Source of the DNA: Gammaproteobacteria bacterium
Lineage (GTDB): Bacteria; Pseudomonadota; Gammaproteobacteria; Burkholderiales; Gallionellaceae
Direction: 5' to 3'
Assembly: GCA_018814405.1 (NCBI GenBank)
Contig: JAHIZO010000007.1
Span: 400,299 to 464,298 of the forward strand
Length of the DNA stretch: 64,000 nucleotides
Part shown: in pieces, positions 19,503-28,291 of the stretch
Layout of the letters: every line of letters starts with the position of its first letter
Numbering within the stretch: the stretch's first letter is position 1
Made by a program: the position numbers and the translations under genes
The notes under the pieces: model-generated
What the model was told of the DNA's origin: nothing
The model's database searches: none
What the model saw: only the letters and a program-made list of their open reading frames with translations

Positions 19503-21179
19503 ATGACGACACTCAATCCTGCGCAATGGGCGCGTTCAAGCCGCTGGCTGTCCTTGGCTATGCTGGTATTTCTGCATGCAGCTTTCTGGCTTGGTGTTGA
19601 GCATATGTGGGCTCGGCCGCTGTTGCTTGCCCACTTGGGCCTGTTTCTCATTTGGCAGCCAGTGTGGCGCAGTGAAGCACGTTTGAGTTGGGGAAACTCT
19701 CTATTCATTCTTGGCGTCAGCTTGGCTGCCCTCACTTGGCTGAACTGGTGGATATTGGCCTTCTGGGTCGGAGGGTTGTTTGCCTTGGTGGGTGCGCGGG
19801 CATTCTCGTTCTATGCACGCTGGCAGCGCATCTACCACCTTTTGGTCATGGCATATCTCTTGGCGGTGTTGCTGTTGCACATCACGCCGCATCTATTCGA
19901 TCTGCCAGCTTTTGATGAGGTCACGAACAATCTGATGACGGTGGCGCTGCCTTTGATGTTGGTGGTAATGGCGCTCATTCCGGTTGAAAAAGAGAAGCCA
20001 GATGCCGTGCAGGCCATCGATTTCTTCTACGTGCTGCTTTTGTTTACGCTGCTAACGGTACTTGTGCTGGGCACGCTTGCATTCATGACTTTGAATCAAG
20101 CGGGATATTTGGATGCATTGTTGCGCACATTGTTTCTGATCGCGGTTGCGTTATTTGTACTGGGAGCGCTTTGGCATGCCGACTTTGGTCCATTTGGCCT
20201 GCAAACCAGTTTTTCTAGATATGTGCTTTCTATCGGTACGCCGTTGGAAGTTTGGCTTAAGCAGTTGGCGGTAGAGGCGCAGCTAGATAGTAGTCCGCGT
20301 GAATTTATTGAAAGCGCGACTGCGCATATGATCGAGATGCCTTGGATGTCCGGTATGACATGGGTGTCGGCAGAGGGGCACGGCACATTGGGAAGCGCCA
20401 GTCCACACAGGGTTGATCTGGTAGATGAAGATCTGCAAGTAACATTGTTTACCAGACAGGCAGTGGCACCAACAGTGTTGTTGCATATGCGCTTATTGGT
20501 CCAGGTACTTGGATATTTTTATCAAGCCAAGCGCCGCGAGCAGCGCTTGAGGGAGATCACGCGCCAGCAGGCTATATATGAAACAGGGGCCCGCATGACA
20601 CATGATTTGAAGAACATGTTGCAATCATTGTTTGCATTGGCTTCAATTGCGCAGAGTGAGCCGGCAAAGGCGCAGCCCATATTGCAGCAGCAGTTGCCGG
20701 TGCTATCGCAGAGGATTGAATCCCTATTGGATAAACTTAAATCGCCCGGGTTAGAAACCGACGCACGGGAAATTGAGTTGATGGCGTGGTGGGAAGAGCT
20801 ATGCCAGCGCTATCAACATCGCGGGTTCGAATGGCAGCTAGCAGCAAAGAGCAGATCGGCCATAAACATCCCCGCTGCGATGTTCGATTGTGCAGCGGAC
20901 AACCTGATTGAGAATGCGCTAAATAAGCGCTTGCGAGAGCCGGGGTTGAAAATCGTGGTCAGTCTGGATGCGGAGTCCGGCGCTTTGACTGTCAGCGATA
21001 ACGGTAGCGCTATCCCTGCTGGCTATGCTGAGAAATTACTGCGAACGGTCGTGCCTTCTGAAGACGGCTTGGGGGTGGGGTTATATCAGGCTGCGCGTTG
21101 GGCCGGACAGCATGACTTCATGATGCGACTGGTAGAAAATGAACCTGGCAAAGTCTCGTTCAGTCTTGCACGCCATTAG
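19503..21179 (+). CDS. membrane sensor histidine kinase (PrsK/PilS-like)
   Basis: Multiple N-terminal TM helices, H-box ARMTHDLKNMLQSL, N-box DNLIENALNKR, G-boxes SDNGSAIP and EDGLGVGLYQA; ATG at 19503. Confidence 0.88.
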   Translation: MTTLNPAQWARSSRWLSLAMLVFLHAAFWLGVEHMWARPLLLAHLGLFLIWQPVWRSEARLSWGNSLFILGVSLAALTWLNWWILAFWVGGLFALVGARAFSFYARWQRIYHLLVMAYLLAVLLLHITPHLFDLPAFDEVTNNLMTVALPLMLVVMALIPVEKEKPDAVQAIDFFYVLLLFTLLTVLVLGTLAFMTLNQAGYLDALLRTLFLIAVALFVLGALWHADFGPFGLQTSFSRYVLSIGTPLEVWLKQLAVEAQLDSSPREFIESATAHMIEMPWMSGMTWVSAEGHGTLGSASPHRVDLVDEDLQVTLFTRQAVAPTVLLHMRLLVQVLGYFYQAKRREQRLREITRQQAIYETGARMTHDLKNMLQSLFALASIAQSEPAKAQPILQQQLPVLSQRIESLLDKLKSPGLETDAREIELMAWWEELCQRYQHRGFEWQLAAKSRSAINIPAAMFDCAADNLIENALNKRLREPGLKIVVSLDAESGALTVSDNGSAIPAGYAEKLLRTVVPSEDGLGVGLYQAARWAGQHDFMMRLVENEPGKVSFSLARH

Positions 21180-21189
21180 TTGATGCAGC

Positions 21190-21213
21190 TTGTGTTGCAA
21201 TATTGCAACACAA
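21190..21213. promoter_or_regulatory. perfect 24-bp palindrome, candidate operator
   Basis: TTGTGTTGCAATATTGCAACACAA is its own reverse complement; intergenic, 14 nt upstream of a TTGACA box. Confidence 0.8.
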
Positions 21214-21226
21214 TCGCCACAAAGTT

Positions 21227-21256
21227 TTGACACTCGCTTCACGTTTTCTTTATTGT
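21227..21256 (+). promoter_or_regulatory. sigma-70-type promoter for the Cyc2-like gene
   Basis: TTGACA (21227-21232), 18-bp spacer, TATTGT (21251-21256). Confidence 0.6.
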
Positions 21257-21334
21257 GCGTCCCCGTGGTTGATGGGTAAGAAGCCCTTCAGCCATCTAAA
21301 GGGTAAATATCCAAATTAACGAGGAGAAACATCA

Positions 21335-22519
21335 ATGAAGAAAATCGCTCTCTCTCTGGCTAGCGTACTGGCTGCAGCAGCCTTCGCACCAGAAGCATCC
21401 GCTATTCCTGCGTTCGCGCGTCAAACAGGCATGGCTTGTTCCGCTTGCCACGCACAACACTTTCCAGTGCTGAACGGCTTCGGTCGTGCATTCAAGGCTG
21501 GTGGTTTCACAATGATGGGTTCACAAGAGCAAGTTTCTGGCGAGCACCTGTCTATCCCCGCACAAATGAACTTCGGCCAGTTGCTGAAGGTTCGTTTCCA
21601 GAAGACAAACGGCACTGTGCCTGCATCTGAAGTGAAGGGTGCTACAACTAACTCCGGTCAGTGGCAGTTCCCTGACGAGTACGCTCTGTTCGTCGGCGGT
21701 CGTATGGCTGACAACGGCTCCGTTAAAGTTGGCGTGATGGCTGAAAACGCACTGGGTGGTACTGCTGCTGGTATCGTTGCTGGTCTGCGCACGCCTGTTG
21801 TCATCGATCTGGATGCAGCTTCTGTTTCGGTGATTCCGTTCACCACCGACTCTCTGGGACCGTTCTACGGCTACACTGAGTCCAGCAACGGTATCAACCG
21901 TGCAATCCGTTGGGCTGAGCACCGTAAAGAAATCTCTGCTTACCAGTACGTTGGCCTGGGTTCTCTGGCTGCTACCGGTCTGACATTCGTTGCTCGCAAC
22001 GACATGGGTTACATCAACTACACCCGTTTCAACCCTGAGTTCGCAAGCAACGGTGCTCAGACAGCAACTGCGATCGAGCTGGCTCTGACACCGACTATCG
22101 CTGACTTCGCTACCGTGCTGACTCTGGACATCCTGTCCGGCAACGCACACGCAGGCGTAGCTGCTCCTACAGCTGACTACAAGGGTTCGGGTATCACTGC
22201 CCAAGGTCACGGCGAAGTCGCCGGCATGGAAACAGGCCTGTACATGACCTATGCTAAGGGCGATGCTGCTGGCTTCTACGGCGACAAGACAGCTACCACT
22301 ATTGGTGCTGACTTCACTGTGATCCCGCACACTCTGTCTCTGGGCGCAGCGATCCGCTCCGCTTCGAACGCAGGTGTTGGTGACAACGCTACGACCTTCA
22401 CCGCAGTGTATGACTTGGCACAGAACATTGCTATCGTTGCGAACTACTCCAAGTACAGCAAGGTGCAGGGCGCGAACGGTGATGCACTGTTCACCGGCAT
22501 GCTGGAAGCAGCTTGGTAA
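21335..22519 (+). CDS. secreted monoheme cytochrome c fused to predicted outer-membrane beta-barrel (Cyc2-like)
   Basis: Signal peptide MKKIALSLASVLAAAAFAPEASA, PAFARQTGMACSACHAQHFPVLNGFGRAFKAGGFTMMG (one CxxCH), then about 330 aa Gly/aromatic-alternating sequence ending in ...MLEAAW (C-terminal aromatic). Confidence 0.75.
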   Translation: MKKIALSLASVLAAAAFAPEASAIPAFARQTGMACSACHAQHFPVLNGFGRAFKAGGFTMMGSQEQVSGEHLSIPAQMNFGQLLKVRFQKTNGTVPASEVKGATTNSGQWQFPDEYALFVGGRMADNGSVKVGVMAENALGGTAAGIVAGLRTPVVIDLDAASVSVIPFTTDSLGPFYGYTESSNGINRAIRWAEHRKEISAYQYVGLGSLAATGLTFVARNDMGYINYTRFNPEFASNGAQTATAIELALTPTIADFATVLTLDILSGNAHAGVAAPTADYKGSGITAQGHGEVAGMETGLYMTYAKGDAAGFYGDKTATTIGADFTVIPHTLSLGAAIRSASNAGVGDNATTFTAVYDLAQNIAIVANYSKYSKVQGANGDALFTGMLEAAW

Positions 22520-22579
22520 GTTTGAGCTGACGTAAGGGTTCCGGTTCGCCGGGATCCAAACCAAGCACAAGCACCAATG

Positions 22580-22613
22580 AAACAGGGGAGACTTCGGTCT
22601 CCCCTGTTTTTTT
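22580..22613 (+). terminator. strong rho-independent terminator
   Basis: 13-bp perfect stem AAACAGGGGAGAC-TTCG-GTCTCCCCTGTTT followed by Ts; UUCG tetraloop. Confidence 0.95.
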
Positions 22614-22666
22614 ATGCATTAAAATTATGAAATGGAGCTGCTGAACTTCAAGTAGGGCCGAAAGAA

Positions 22667-23392
22667 CTAGCTGAACTTCAGGTATTGGGTGTCAGTATTG
22701 CTGACTTGCAGCGCATTGGCCTGGGTATCCCAGTCACCCAGCACCCAGCGTTCGCAGGTGTGACCATCTATATGATAAATGTGTTTGTTGGGGCGATGGG
22801 TATGGCCGTGGATGAGGTGCGGGAAATCGTATCGTCGTAGTAGCTCAAGCACAGCGTCATGGGTGACGTCCATGATGTCTGCTTCCTTGTTGCGCTTGGA
22901 TTGCTCACTTTGAGTACGCAATTGCTCGATCGTTGCTTTGCGCTGACGCAGGGGCTGCGAAAGGAAATGCGACCTCCATTCCGAACTTCGTACCGTGCCC
23001 CTGAATTGTTGGTAAGCACCATCTCCTGTGCAAAGCGTGTCGCCGTGGCTGAGTAGGGTGGGTTGGCCATATAGCTCAACCAGCGTTGGGTCGCTCAGGA
23101 GGGTGGCTTTGCATGCCTTGGCGAGTGCTTCATCCATCAGGAAGTCACGGTTGCCGTGCATGATGTACAACTTGGTCGAGTTGCTGGAGAGCGAGGCTAA
23201 CGCGCTGCATATCTGGCGATGGAATGGTGCATCCAGATCGTCATCGCCCGCCCAGTATTCGAACAGGTCGCCCAGAATGTAGAGCGCTTCAGCATGAGGT
23301 GCGACATCCTGCATGAAGCGCAGGAACTGCACTGTCGTCTGCGGATGGGATTCGCTGAGGTGCAGGTCGGAAATGAAAAGGGTATGGGGCAT
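22667..23392 (-). CDS. lpxH: UDP-2,3-diacylglucosamine diphosphatase
   Basis: TLFISDLHLSESHP, LGDLFEYWAGDDD, MHGNRDFL, LIHGHTHRP. Confidence 0.96.
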   Translation of the reverse strand: MPHTLFISDLHLSESHPQTTVQFLRFMQDVAPHAEALYILGDLFEYWAGDDDLDAPFHRQICSALASLSSNSTKLYIMHGNRDFLMDEALAKACKATLLSDPTLVELYGQPTLLSHGDTLCTGDGAYQQFRGTVRSSEWRSHFLSQPLRQRKATIEQLRTQSEQSKRNKEADIMDVTHDAVLELLRRYDFPHLIHGHTHRPNKHIYHIDGHTCERWVLGDWDTQANALQVSNTDTQYLKFS

Positions 23393-23402
23393 CTCTAATT
23401 AA

Positions 23403-23516
23403 CCGTCACACCGGCGGAGGCCGGTGTCCAGTGAAAATAATGATGCAGTGCAACGCACTGACATAACGGCATTATTAAGTAGAAGCACTGGATTCCGGCC
23501 TTCGCCGGAATGACGG
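23403..23516. repeat. paired REP/BIME-like element (two 31-bp inverted palindromic units)
   Basis: CCGTCACACCGGCGGAGGCCGGTGTCCAGTG (23403-23433) and, inverted, CACTGGATTCCGGCCTTCGCCGGAATGACGG (23486-23516); inner CAGTGC-AAC-GCACTG (23446-23460). Confidence 0.88.
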
Positions 23517-23583
23517 AATTTAGATTTTTAGAGGTGCTAATAACTAGAGATTCCATAATGCTTGAATCTCGGTTTTCCAAAGC

Positions 23584-24165
23584 TTACTGAACCACTTCAG
23601 CCTTGATGATGATGACGTCCTCTTTGGGCACGTCCTGGTGGAAGCCACTGCTGCCGGTCTTGACCTTGCCGATGGCATCCACAACATCCATGCCTTCGAC
23701 CACCTTGCCGAACACACAATAGCCCCAGCCATCCTGTCCGGGATAGTCGAGGAAGCTGTTGTTCTTGGTGTTGATGAAGAACTGGGCGCTGGCGGAGTGC
23801 GGGTCGCTGGTGCGCGCCATGGCGATGGTGTATTTGTCGTTCTTCAGGCCATTGGCTGCTTCGTTCTTGATCTTGTCGTTGGTCTTCTTTTCTTTCATGC
23901 CTGGCTCGAAGCCACCACCTTGGATCATGAAGTTGGGGATGACGCGGTGGAACACGACGTTGCTATAGAAGCCGCTGTTCACATAGTCTAGAAAGTTTTG
24001 TGTGGTGATCGGCGCTTTTTCAGCGTCCAGTTGCAGGGTGATAGTGCCGTGGTTGGTTTCGAGTTTGACCATGTTCATTTTTCCTTTGGTTGTAGATGCG
24101 GCTTGTGCAGGCAGGATGCAGAGTCCGGCTAGCAGAAATACGGTAATGAAACGAGTGAAAAGCAT
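23584..24165 (-). CDS. peptidyl-prolyl cis-trans isomerase, cyclophilin type, with signal peptide
   Basis: [38 protein letters not shown]-terminal signal peptide. Confidence 0.95.
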   Translation of the reverse strand: MLFTRFITVFLLAGLCILPAQAASTTKGKMNMVKLETNHGTITLQLDAEKAPITTQNFLDYVNSGFYSNVVFHRVIPNFMIQGGGFEPGMKEKKTNDKIKNEAANGLKNDKYTIAMARTSDPHSASAQFFINTKNNSFLDYPGQDGWGYCVFGKVVEGMDVVDAIGKVKTGSSGFHQDVPKEDVIIIKAEVVQ

Positions 24166-24168
24166 GGT

Positions 24169-25335
24169 TTATGCGGCTCCTTCGTAGACGATCTGCCAGC
24201 GACCTTCTCGCTTTTGCCAGTACTGGCGCTTGTGCATGCGATTGGTGAGGTTGTTGCTGTCGTAAGCTTGTTCGAAATCCACCACGACCAAGTCCTGTTG
24301 GGTCGGATAGGGGAAGAGGCTCAGGTTCTCGACCTTTACTTTGATCCAGGATTTGCCGCTATTGACTAGGCGTTTATGTACAGCAAAGTCGGTAAGCGCG
24401 GTTTTTCCAGTATTGAAATCATCAGCATAATGAGACAGATATTTCTCAGTGTCGCGGCTCTCCCAATCAATGCGCCATTGTTCGATGGATTGCAGCAAGG
24501 ATTCGCGCTCCAGACTGTCGGAGGTGCTTAACCAGTCAATGCCGTTGGTGATGATGACTGGTGTGGTGCCTACTTCGATACTATGGCCAAGTTGTTGCAA
24601 GTCGGCATTGGATAGCACGACGCAACCGTTGCTGGCGCGCGGTGGACGGCTATAGGTGCCTGACGGTGTGCCATGTACCCAGATGCCATGGCCATTGCGC
24701 CCCTGACGTCTGTCCCACTCGTTCGGGTAACTGATCGGGTAAGCACCTGAGCCATACAGGTCGGCCAACTTGTGACGAGGAATATAGCCGTCGACAAAAT
24801 AGACGCCAAGCGGAGTCTTTTGATCTCCTTCAATGACTTTGTCTGCGCCTTTCTTGCCCATGCTGATGTAGAAGTCGGCGACATAGCGCGGTTCGCCATT
24901 TACGTTCTCATACAGATAGAGCGTGGACTTGCTTGTATCCACCACCACCGCGTGGCGCTGCTTGGCATTGAGTTGCCATAGGTAGCGTGGCACGGCGATC
25001 GGCTGTTGTTGCTGTGCTCTGTGCAAACGCACTTGCGCTTCTTCGCGCAGATCCTGCACGCGATCCCGTGGGGCGTTGGGAGCGTCGCCAAACTCGTTGA
25101 TGGAGCGTGAGCGGGCCAGTAGCAAGTCACCCTTTACCAATTGTGCAAGTTTGAAGTTGGGGTTGATCCTCAGCAGGGAGTCCACCTCGTTCAAGGCAAC
25201 ATCTAGCCTATTATCGCCAACGGCCTGCAGGCTTCGCGCCAGAAGCTGCTCCATATCGCGTGAGTCTGGCTCCGCATTCGCGGCCAGCCCGATGAAGGGC
25301 AGCAGTAGCAAAAGGTGTGGGAGCCGAGTCTTCAT
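24169..25335 (-). CDS. L,D-transpeptidase (YkuD) with C-terminal NTF2-like (Cds6-type) domain
   Basis: IWVHGTPSGTYSRPPRASNGCVVLSNAD (YkuD HxxxS..SxGC); C-terminal DWESRDTEKYLSHYADDF NTF2-like region. Confidence 0.9.
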   Translation of the reverse strand: MKTRLPHLLLLLPFIGLAANAEPDSRDMEQLLARSLQAVGDNRLDVALNEVDSLLRINPNFKLAQLVKGDLLLARSRSINEFGDAPNAPRDRVQDLREEAQVRLHRAQQQQPIAVPRYLWQLNAKQRHAVVVDTSKSTLYLYENVNGEPRYVADFYISMGKKGADKVIEGDQKTPLGVYFVDGYIPRHKLADLYGSGAYPISYPNEWDRRQGRNGHGIWVHGTPSGTYSRPPRASNGCVVLSNADLQQLGHSIEVGTTPVIITNGIDWLSTSDSLERESLLQSIEQWRIDWESRDTEKYLSHYADDFNTGKTALTDFAVHKRLVNSGKSWIKVKVENLSLFPYPTQQDLVVVDFEQAYDSNNLTNRMHKRQYWQKREGRWQIVYEGAA

Positions 25336-25337
25336 TA

Positions 25338-26435
25338 TCAGTTGTCGCTATTTTCATCCGTGATCTGCCAGCCTTTGGAAGTCTTGATCCAGACCAGCGT
25401 CTTGTTGTTCACGCTCTTGAAGTGACTTGCATTGTAGTGCTGACGGAAGCTGATGCGTGCATGGTTAGCGTCGACGATCTCGACTTTTGCGTTGTCGATC
25501 TTGACCTTGATGGATTTTGGGTTGCTGATGCGTGCATGGCGCAACGCTTCCCATGCCTTGCGTGATTCGCCATTGGGTGTTTTGAACTCATTTGCATAGA
25601 AACCCAGATAACGCTTCACGTTTTGAGCGGACCAAGCTGCAGCCCATTCGCGAGTCGCTTGCATGATATCTGCACTTGCATCAGCTGCAGGTGCTGCAAC
25701 TGGTTTGGGAGCAGGGGCGGGCGCTGCCTTGGCTGGTGGCGTGCTTGCCGCCACGACGACAGGCTTAGTGACGGGCGCAGGACTTGGCTCTGCTTTCGGC
25801 TGTGGTGTCACTGCAGGTTGCACGGGCGCAGCAACAGCGACAACAACGGGCTTCGCGGGTGTGACGGCTTGTGTCGGAGCAGATTCAGCTAATGTGGGTG
25901 AGGTGGGCTTTGCGTCGCGCGTATCCTTGCCGAACAGGTCGCGGATCAGGGCAAGCTTGGTTTTGGTGCCGGTGTTGTTCTTGTCTAACTGGAGTGCGCG
26001 GTCGTAGGCTTGGCTGGCCATCTTGGCATAGATGTCGCCAAGGTTCTCATGGGCGGTGGCATAGCTCGGATGCGTGCGAATCGCCATCTCTAGCGCGACT
26101 TTGGCCTTTTCGTATTGCCCTTGACCGGCATACAGCACTGCGAGGTTGTTATAAGGCTCTGGCAGCTCCGGATAGTCGTTGGTCAATTCGGTGAAGATAG
26201 AGATGGCTTCCATCGCGTCGCCTTGTTCATTGACGATAAGCCCCTTCAGGAAGCGCGCCTGAGCATCTTTGGGTTTATTCGACAGATAGCCGTTCACCAT
26301 ATCCAGCGCTTGGGTCAGGTTTCCCTGTTTGAAGAGCTTGTTTGCATCTTGAATTTCGTCGGCATGGCCGTTGATGGCGAAGGTCAGCAGCATGCACAAT
26401 GCGGCTCTAGTAGCGAATTTTTTCAAAATTTCCAT
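25338..26435 (-). CDS. periplasmic TPR protein with Pro/Ala-rich linker and C-terminal NTF2-like (Cds6-type) domain
   Basis: Signal peptide, TPRs, APAPAPKP linker, C-terminal EWAAAWSAQNVKRYLGFYANEF. Confidence 0.85.
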   Translation of the reverse strand: MEILKKFATRAALCMLLTFAINGHADEIQDANKLFKQGNLTQALDMVNGYLSNKPKDAQARFLKGLIVNEQGDAMEAISIFTELTNDYPELPEPYNNLAVLYAGQGQYEKAKVALEMAIRTHPSYATAHENLGDIYAKMASQAYDRALQLDKNNTGTKTKLALIRDLFGKDTRDAKPTSPTLAESAPTQAVTPAKPVVVAVAAPVQPAVTPQPKAEPSPAPVTKPVVVAASTPPAKAAPAPAPKPVAAPAADASADIMQATREWAAAWSAQNVKRYLGFYANEFKTPNGESRKAWEALRHARISNPKSIKVKIDNAKVEIVDANHARISFRQHYNASHFKSVNNKTLVWIKTSKGWQITDENSDN

Positions 26436-26613
26436 TTTTTGGTCTTTTTCTTGAGTGGGTTATGTGGCGGCGCCTAGTGCGCCAAACGCACGCGATTCTA
26501 CCAAAGAAGCGCCTTGCACACACAGATTGCCTGCGTGAGGAAGTGCGCGGCGGGCAGTTGCCGGTTTCGGGTAGAATCACACATCTTTATAGCAACGCAT
26601 TATTGGCACTGAT

Positions 26614-28290
26614 ATGAGCAGCAACGCACCCGCCCCGGCCCCCGTTTCGAACTTCATTCGTACGATCATTGATGCTGATCTCGCCAGCGGCAAACACACG
26701 AGCATCGTCACCCGCTTTCCGCCCGAGCCGAATGGATACCTGCATGTCGGCCATGCCAAGTCTATCTGTCTGAACTTCGGGCTGGCGCAAGATTATAACG
26801 GCCTGTGCAATCTGCGTTTCGACGACACCAATCCGGAGAAGGAAAGTGAAGAATACGCGCTTTCAATCCAGGAGGATGTGCGTTGGCTTGGTTTTGAATG
26901 GAATGGGGAGGTGCACTGGGCATCGGATTATTTCGATGCCTTGCACGACTTTGCGGTTGAGCTGATCAACAAAGGTCTGGCTTATGTGGATGACCTGACC
27001 CCGGAGCAGATGCGCGAATATCGCGGCACGCTCAAAGAACCGGGCAGAAACAGCCCCAACCGCGACCGCAGCGTGGCGGAGAACCTCGACCTGTTCGCGC
27101 GTATGAAGGCCGGTGAATTCGCCGACGGCGCGATGGTGCTGCGTGCCAAGATCGATATGGCTTCGCCCAATATGAACATGCGCGATCCGGCGATCTACCG
27201 TATCCGCCGCGCGCATCACATCCGTACTGGTGACAAGTGGTGCATCTACCCGATGTACGACTACACACATTGCATCTCCGATGCGCTGGAAGGCATCACC
27301 CATTCCATCTGTACGCTGGAGTTCGAGGATCACCGGCCCCTGTACGACTGGGTGTTGGACAACCTCAGCATCCCGTGCCACCCGCGCCAGTATGAGTTCT
27401 CGCGGTTGGAGTTGCACTACACCATCACCAGCAAGCGCAAGCTATTGCAACTGGTGACCGAAAAGAAAGTAAGCGGCTGGGACGACCCGCGCATGCCCAC
27501 CATTAGCGGTATGCGTCGCCGTGGCTACACGCCGGAAGGCATCCGCGAATTCGCCAAGCGCATCGGTGTCTCCAAGAGTGAGAACAGCGTCGACATGGCG
27601 ATCATGGAAGGTGCGATCCGCGAAGATCTTGAACTGCGCGTAGCGCGTGTGATGGCAATCATCAATCCTTTGAAAGTGACCATCACCAATGCCGAAGGCG
27701 CATTGACACGTGAAGCGGATTTCCACCCCAACGTGCCGGAACTTGGCAAGCGTGTGGTGCCGTTCAGTAGTGAGCTATTCATTGAAGCCGACGATTTTGC
27801 CGAAGTGCCGCCGTCCGGTTGGAAGCGTCTTACTCTCGGCGGCGAGATCCGTTTGCGCCACAGTTATGTGATGCGTTGCGACGAAGTGGTGAAGGATGCA
27901 GATGGGAAAGTGGTCGAGCTCAAGTGCAGCATTGACCACAACACGCTGGGCAAAAACCCAGAAGGACGCAAAGTGAAAGGCGTGATCCACTTCCTTTCCT
28001 GCGAGCACGCATTGCCTGCGGAGATTCGACTTTACGATCGCTTGTTCAGCGTGCCCGAGCCGGATGCTGACAAGGACGTGGATTTCCATGGCTATCTGAA
28101 TTCGGAGTCACTCACGATTGTGCAAGGCTGGGTCGAGGCAAGCGTAAAAGACGCAGCCCCCGAAACACGTTACCAGTTCGAGCGACTGGGCTACTTCTGT
28201 ACTGATCGTCGTGACCATCAACCTGGCGAAAAACTGGTGTTCAACCGTACGGTCACACTGAAAGATTCTTGGGCGAAAGAGCAGAAATAA
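26614..28290 (+). CDS. glnS: glutaminyl-tRNA synthetase
   Basis: [49 protein letters not shown]. Confidence 0.98.
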   Translation: MSSNAPAPAPVSNFIRTIIDADLASGKHTSIVTRFPPEPNGYLHVGHAKSICLNFGLAQDYNGLCNLRFDDTNPEKESEEYALSIQEDVRWLGFEWNGEVHWASDYFDALHDFAVELINKGLAYVDDLTPEQMREYRGTLKEPGRNSPNRDRSVAENLDLFARMKAGEFADGAMVLRAKIDMASPNMNMRDPAIYRIRRAHHIRTGDKWCIYPMYDYTHCISDALEGITHSICTLEFEDHRPLYDWVLDNLSIPCHPRQYEFSRLELHYTITSKRKLLQLVTEKKVSGWDDPRMPTISGMRRRGYTPEGIREFAKRIGVSKSENSVDMAIMEGAIREDLELRVARVMAIINPLKVTITNAEGALTREADFHPNVPELGKRVVPFSSELFIEADDFAEVPPSGWKRLTLGGEIRLRHSYVMRCDEVVKDADGKVVELKCSIDHNTLGKNPEGRKVKGVIHFLSCEHALPAEIRLYDRLFSVPEPDADKDVDFHGYLNSESLTIVQGWVEASVKDAAPETRYQFERLGYFCTDRRDHQPGEKLVFNRTVTLKDSWAKEQK

Positions 28291-28291
28291 C

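Noticed and set aside
20822-20834. GGGTTCGAAT resembling a tRNA T-loop
   Set aside because: Lies in the histidine kinase reading frame (HRGFEWQ) and no tRNA cloverleaf can be formed around it.
21521-22570. 349-aa minus-strand ORF antisense to the Cyc2-like gene
   Set aside because: Explained by the strongly biased codon usage of the sense gene; no RBS, no recognisable domain, Cys/Ser-rich composition typical of antisense frames.
25680-25890. Repetitive-looking Ala/Pro codon stretch
   Set aside because: Ordinary Pro/Ala-rich linker between TPR and NTF2-like domains, not a DNA repeat array.
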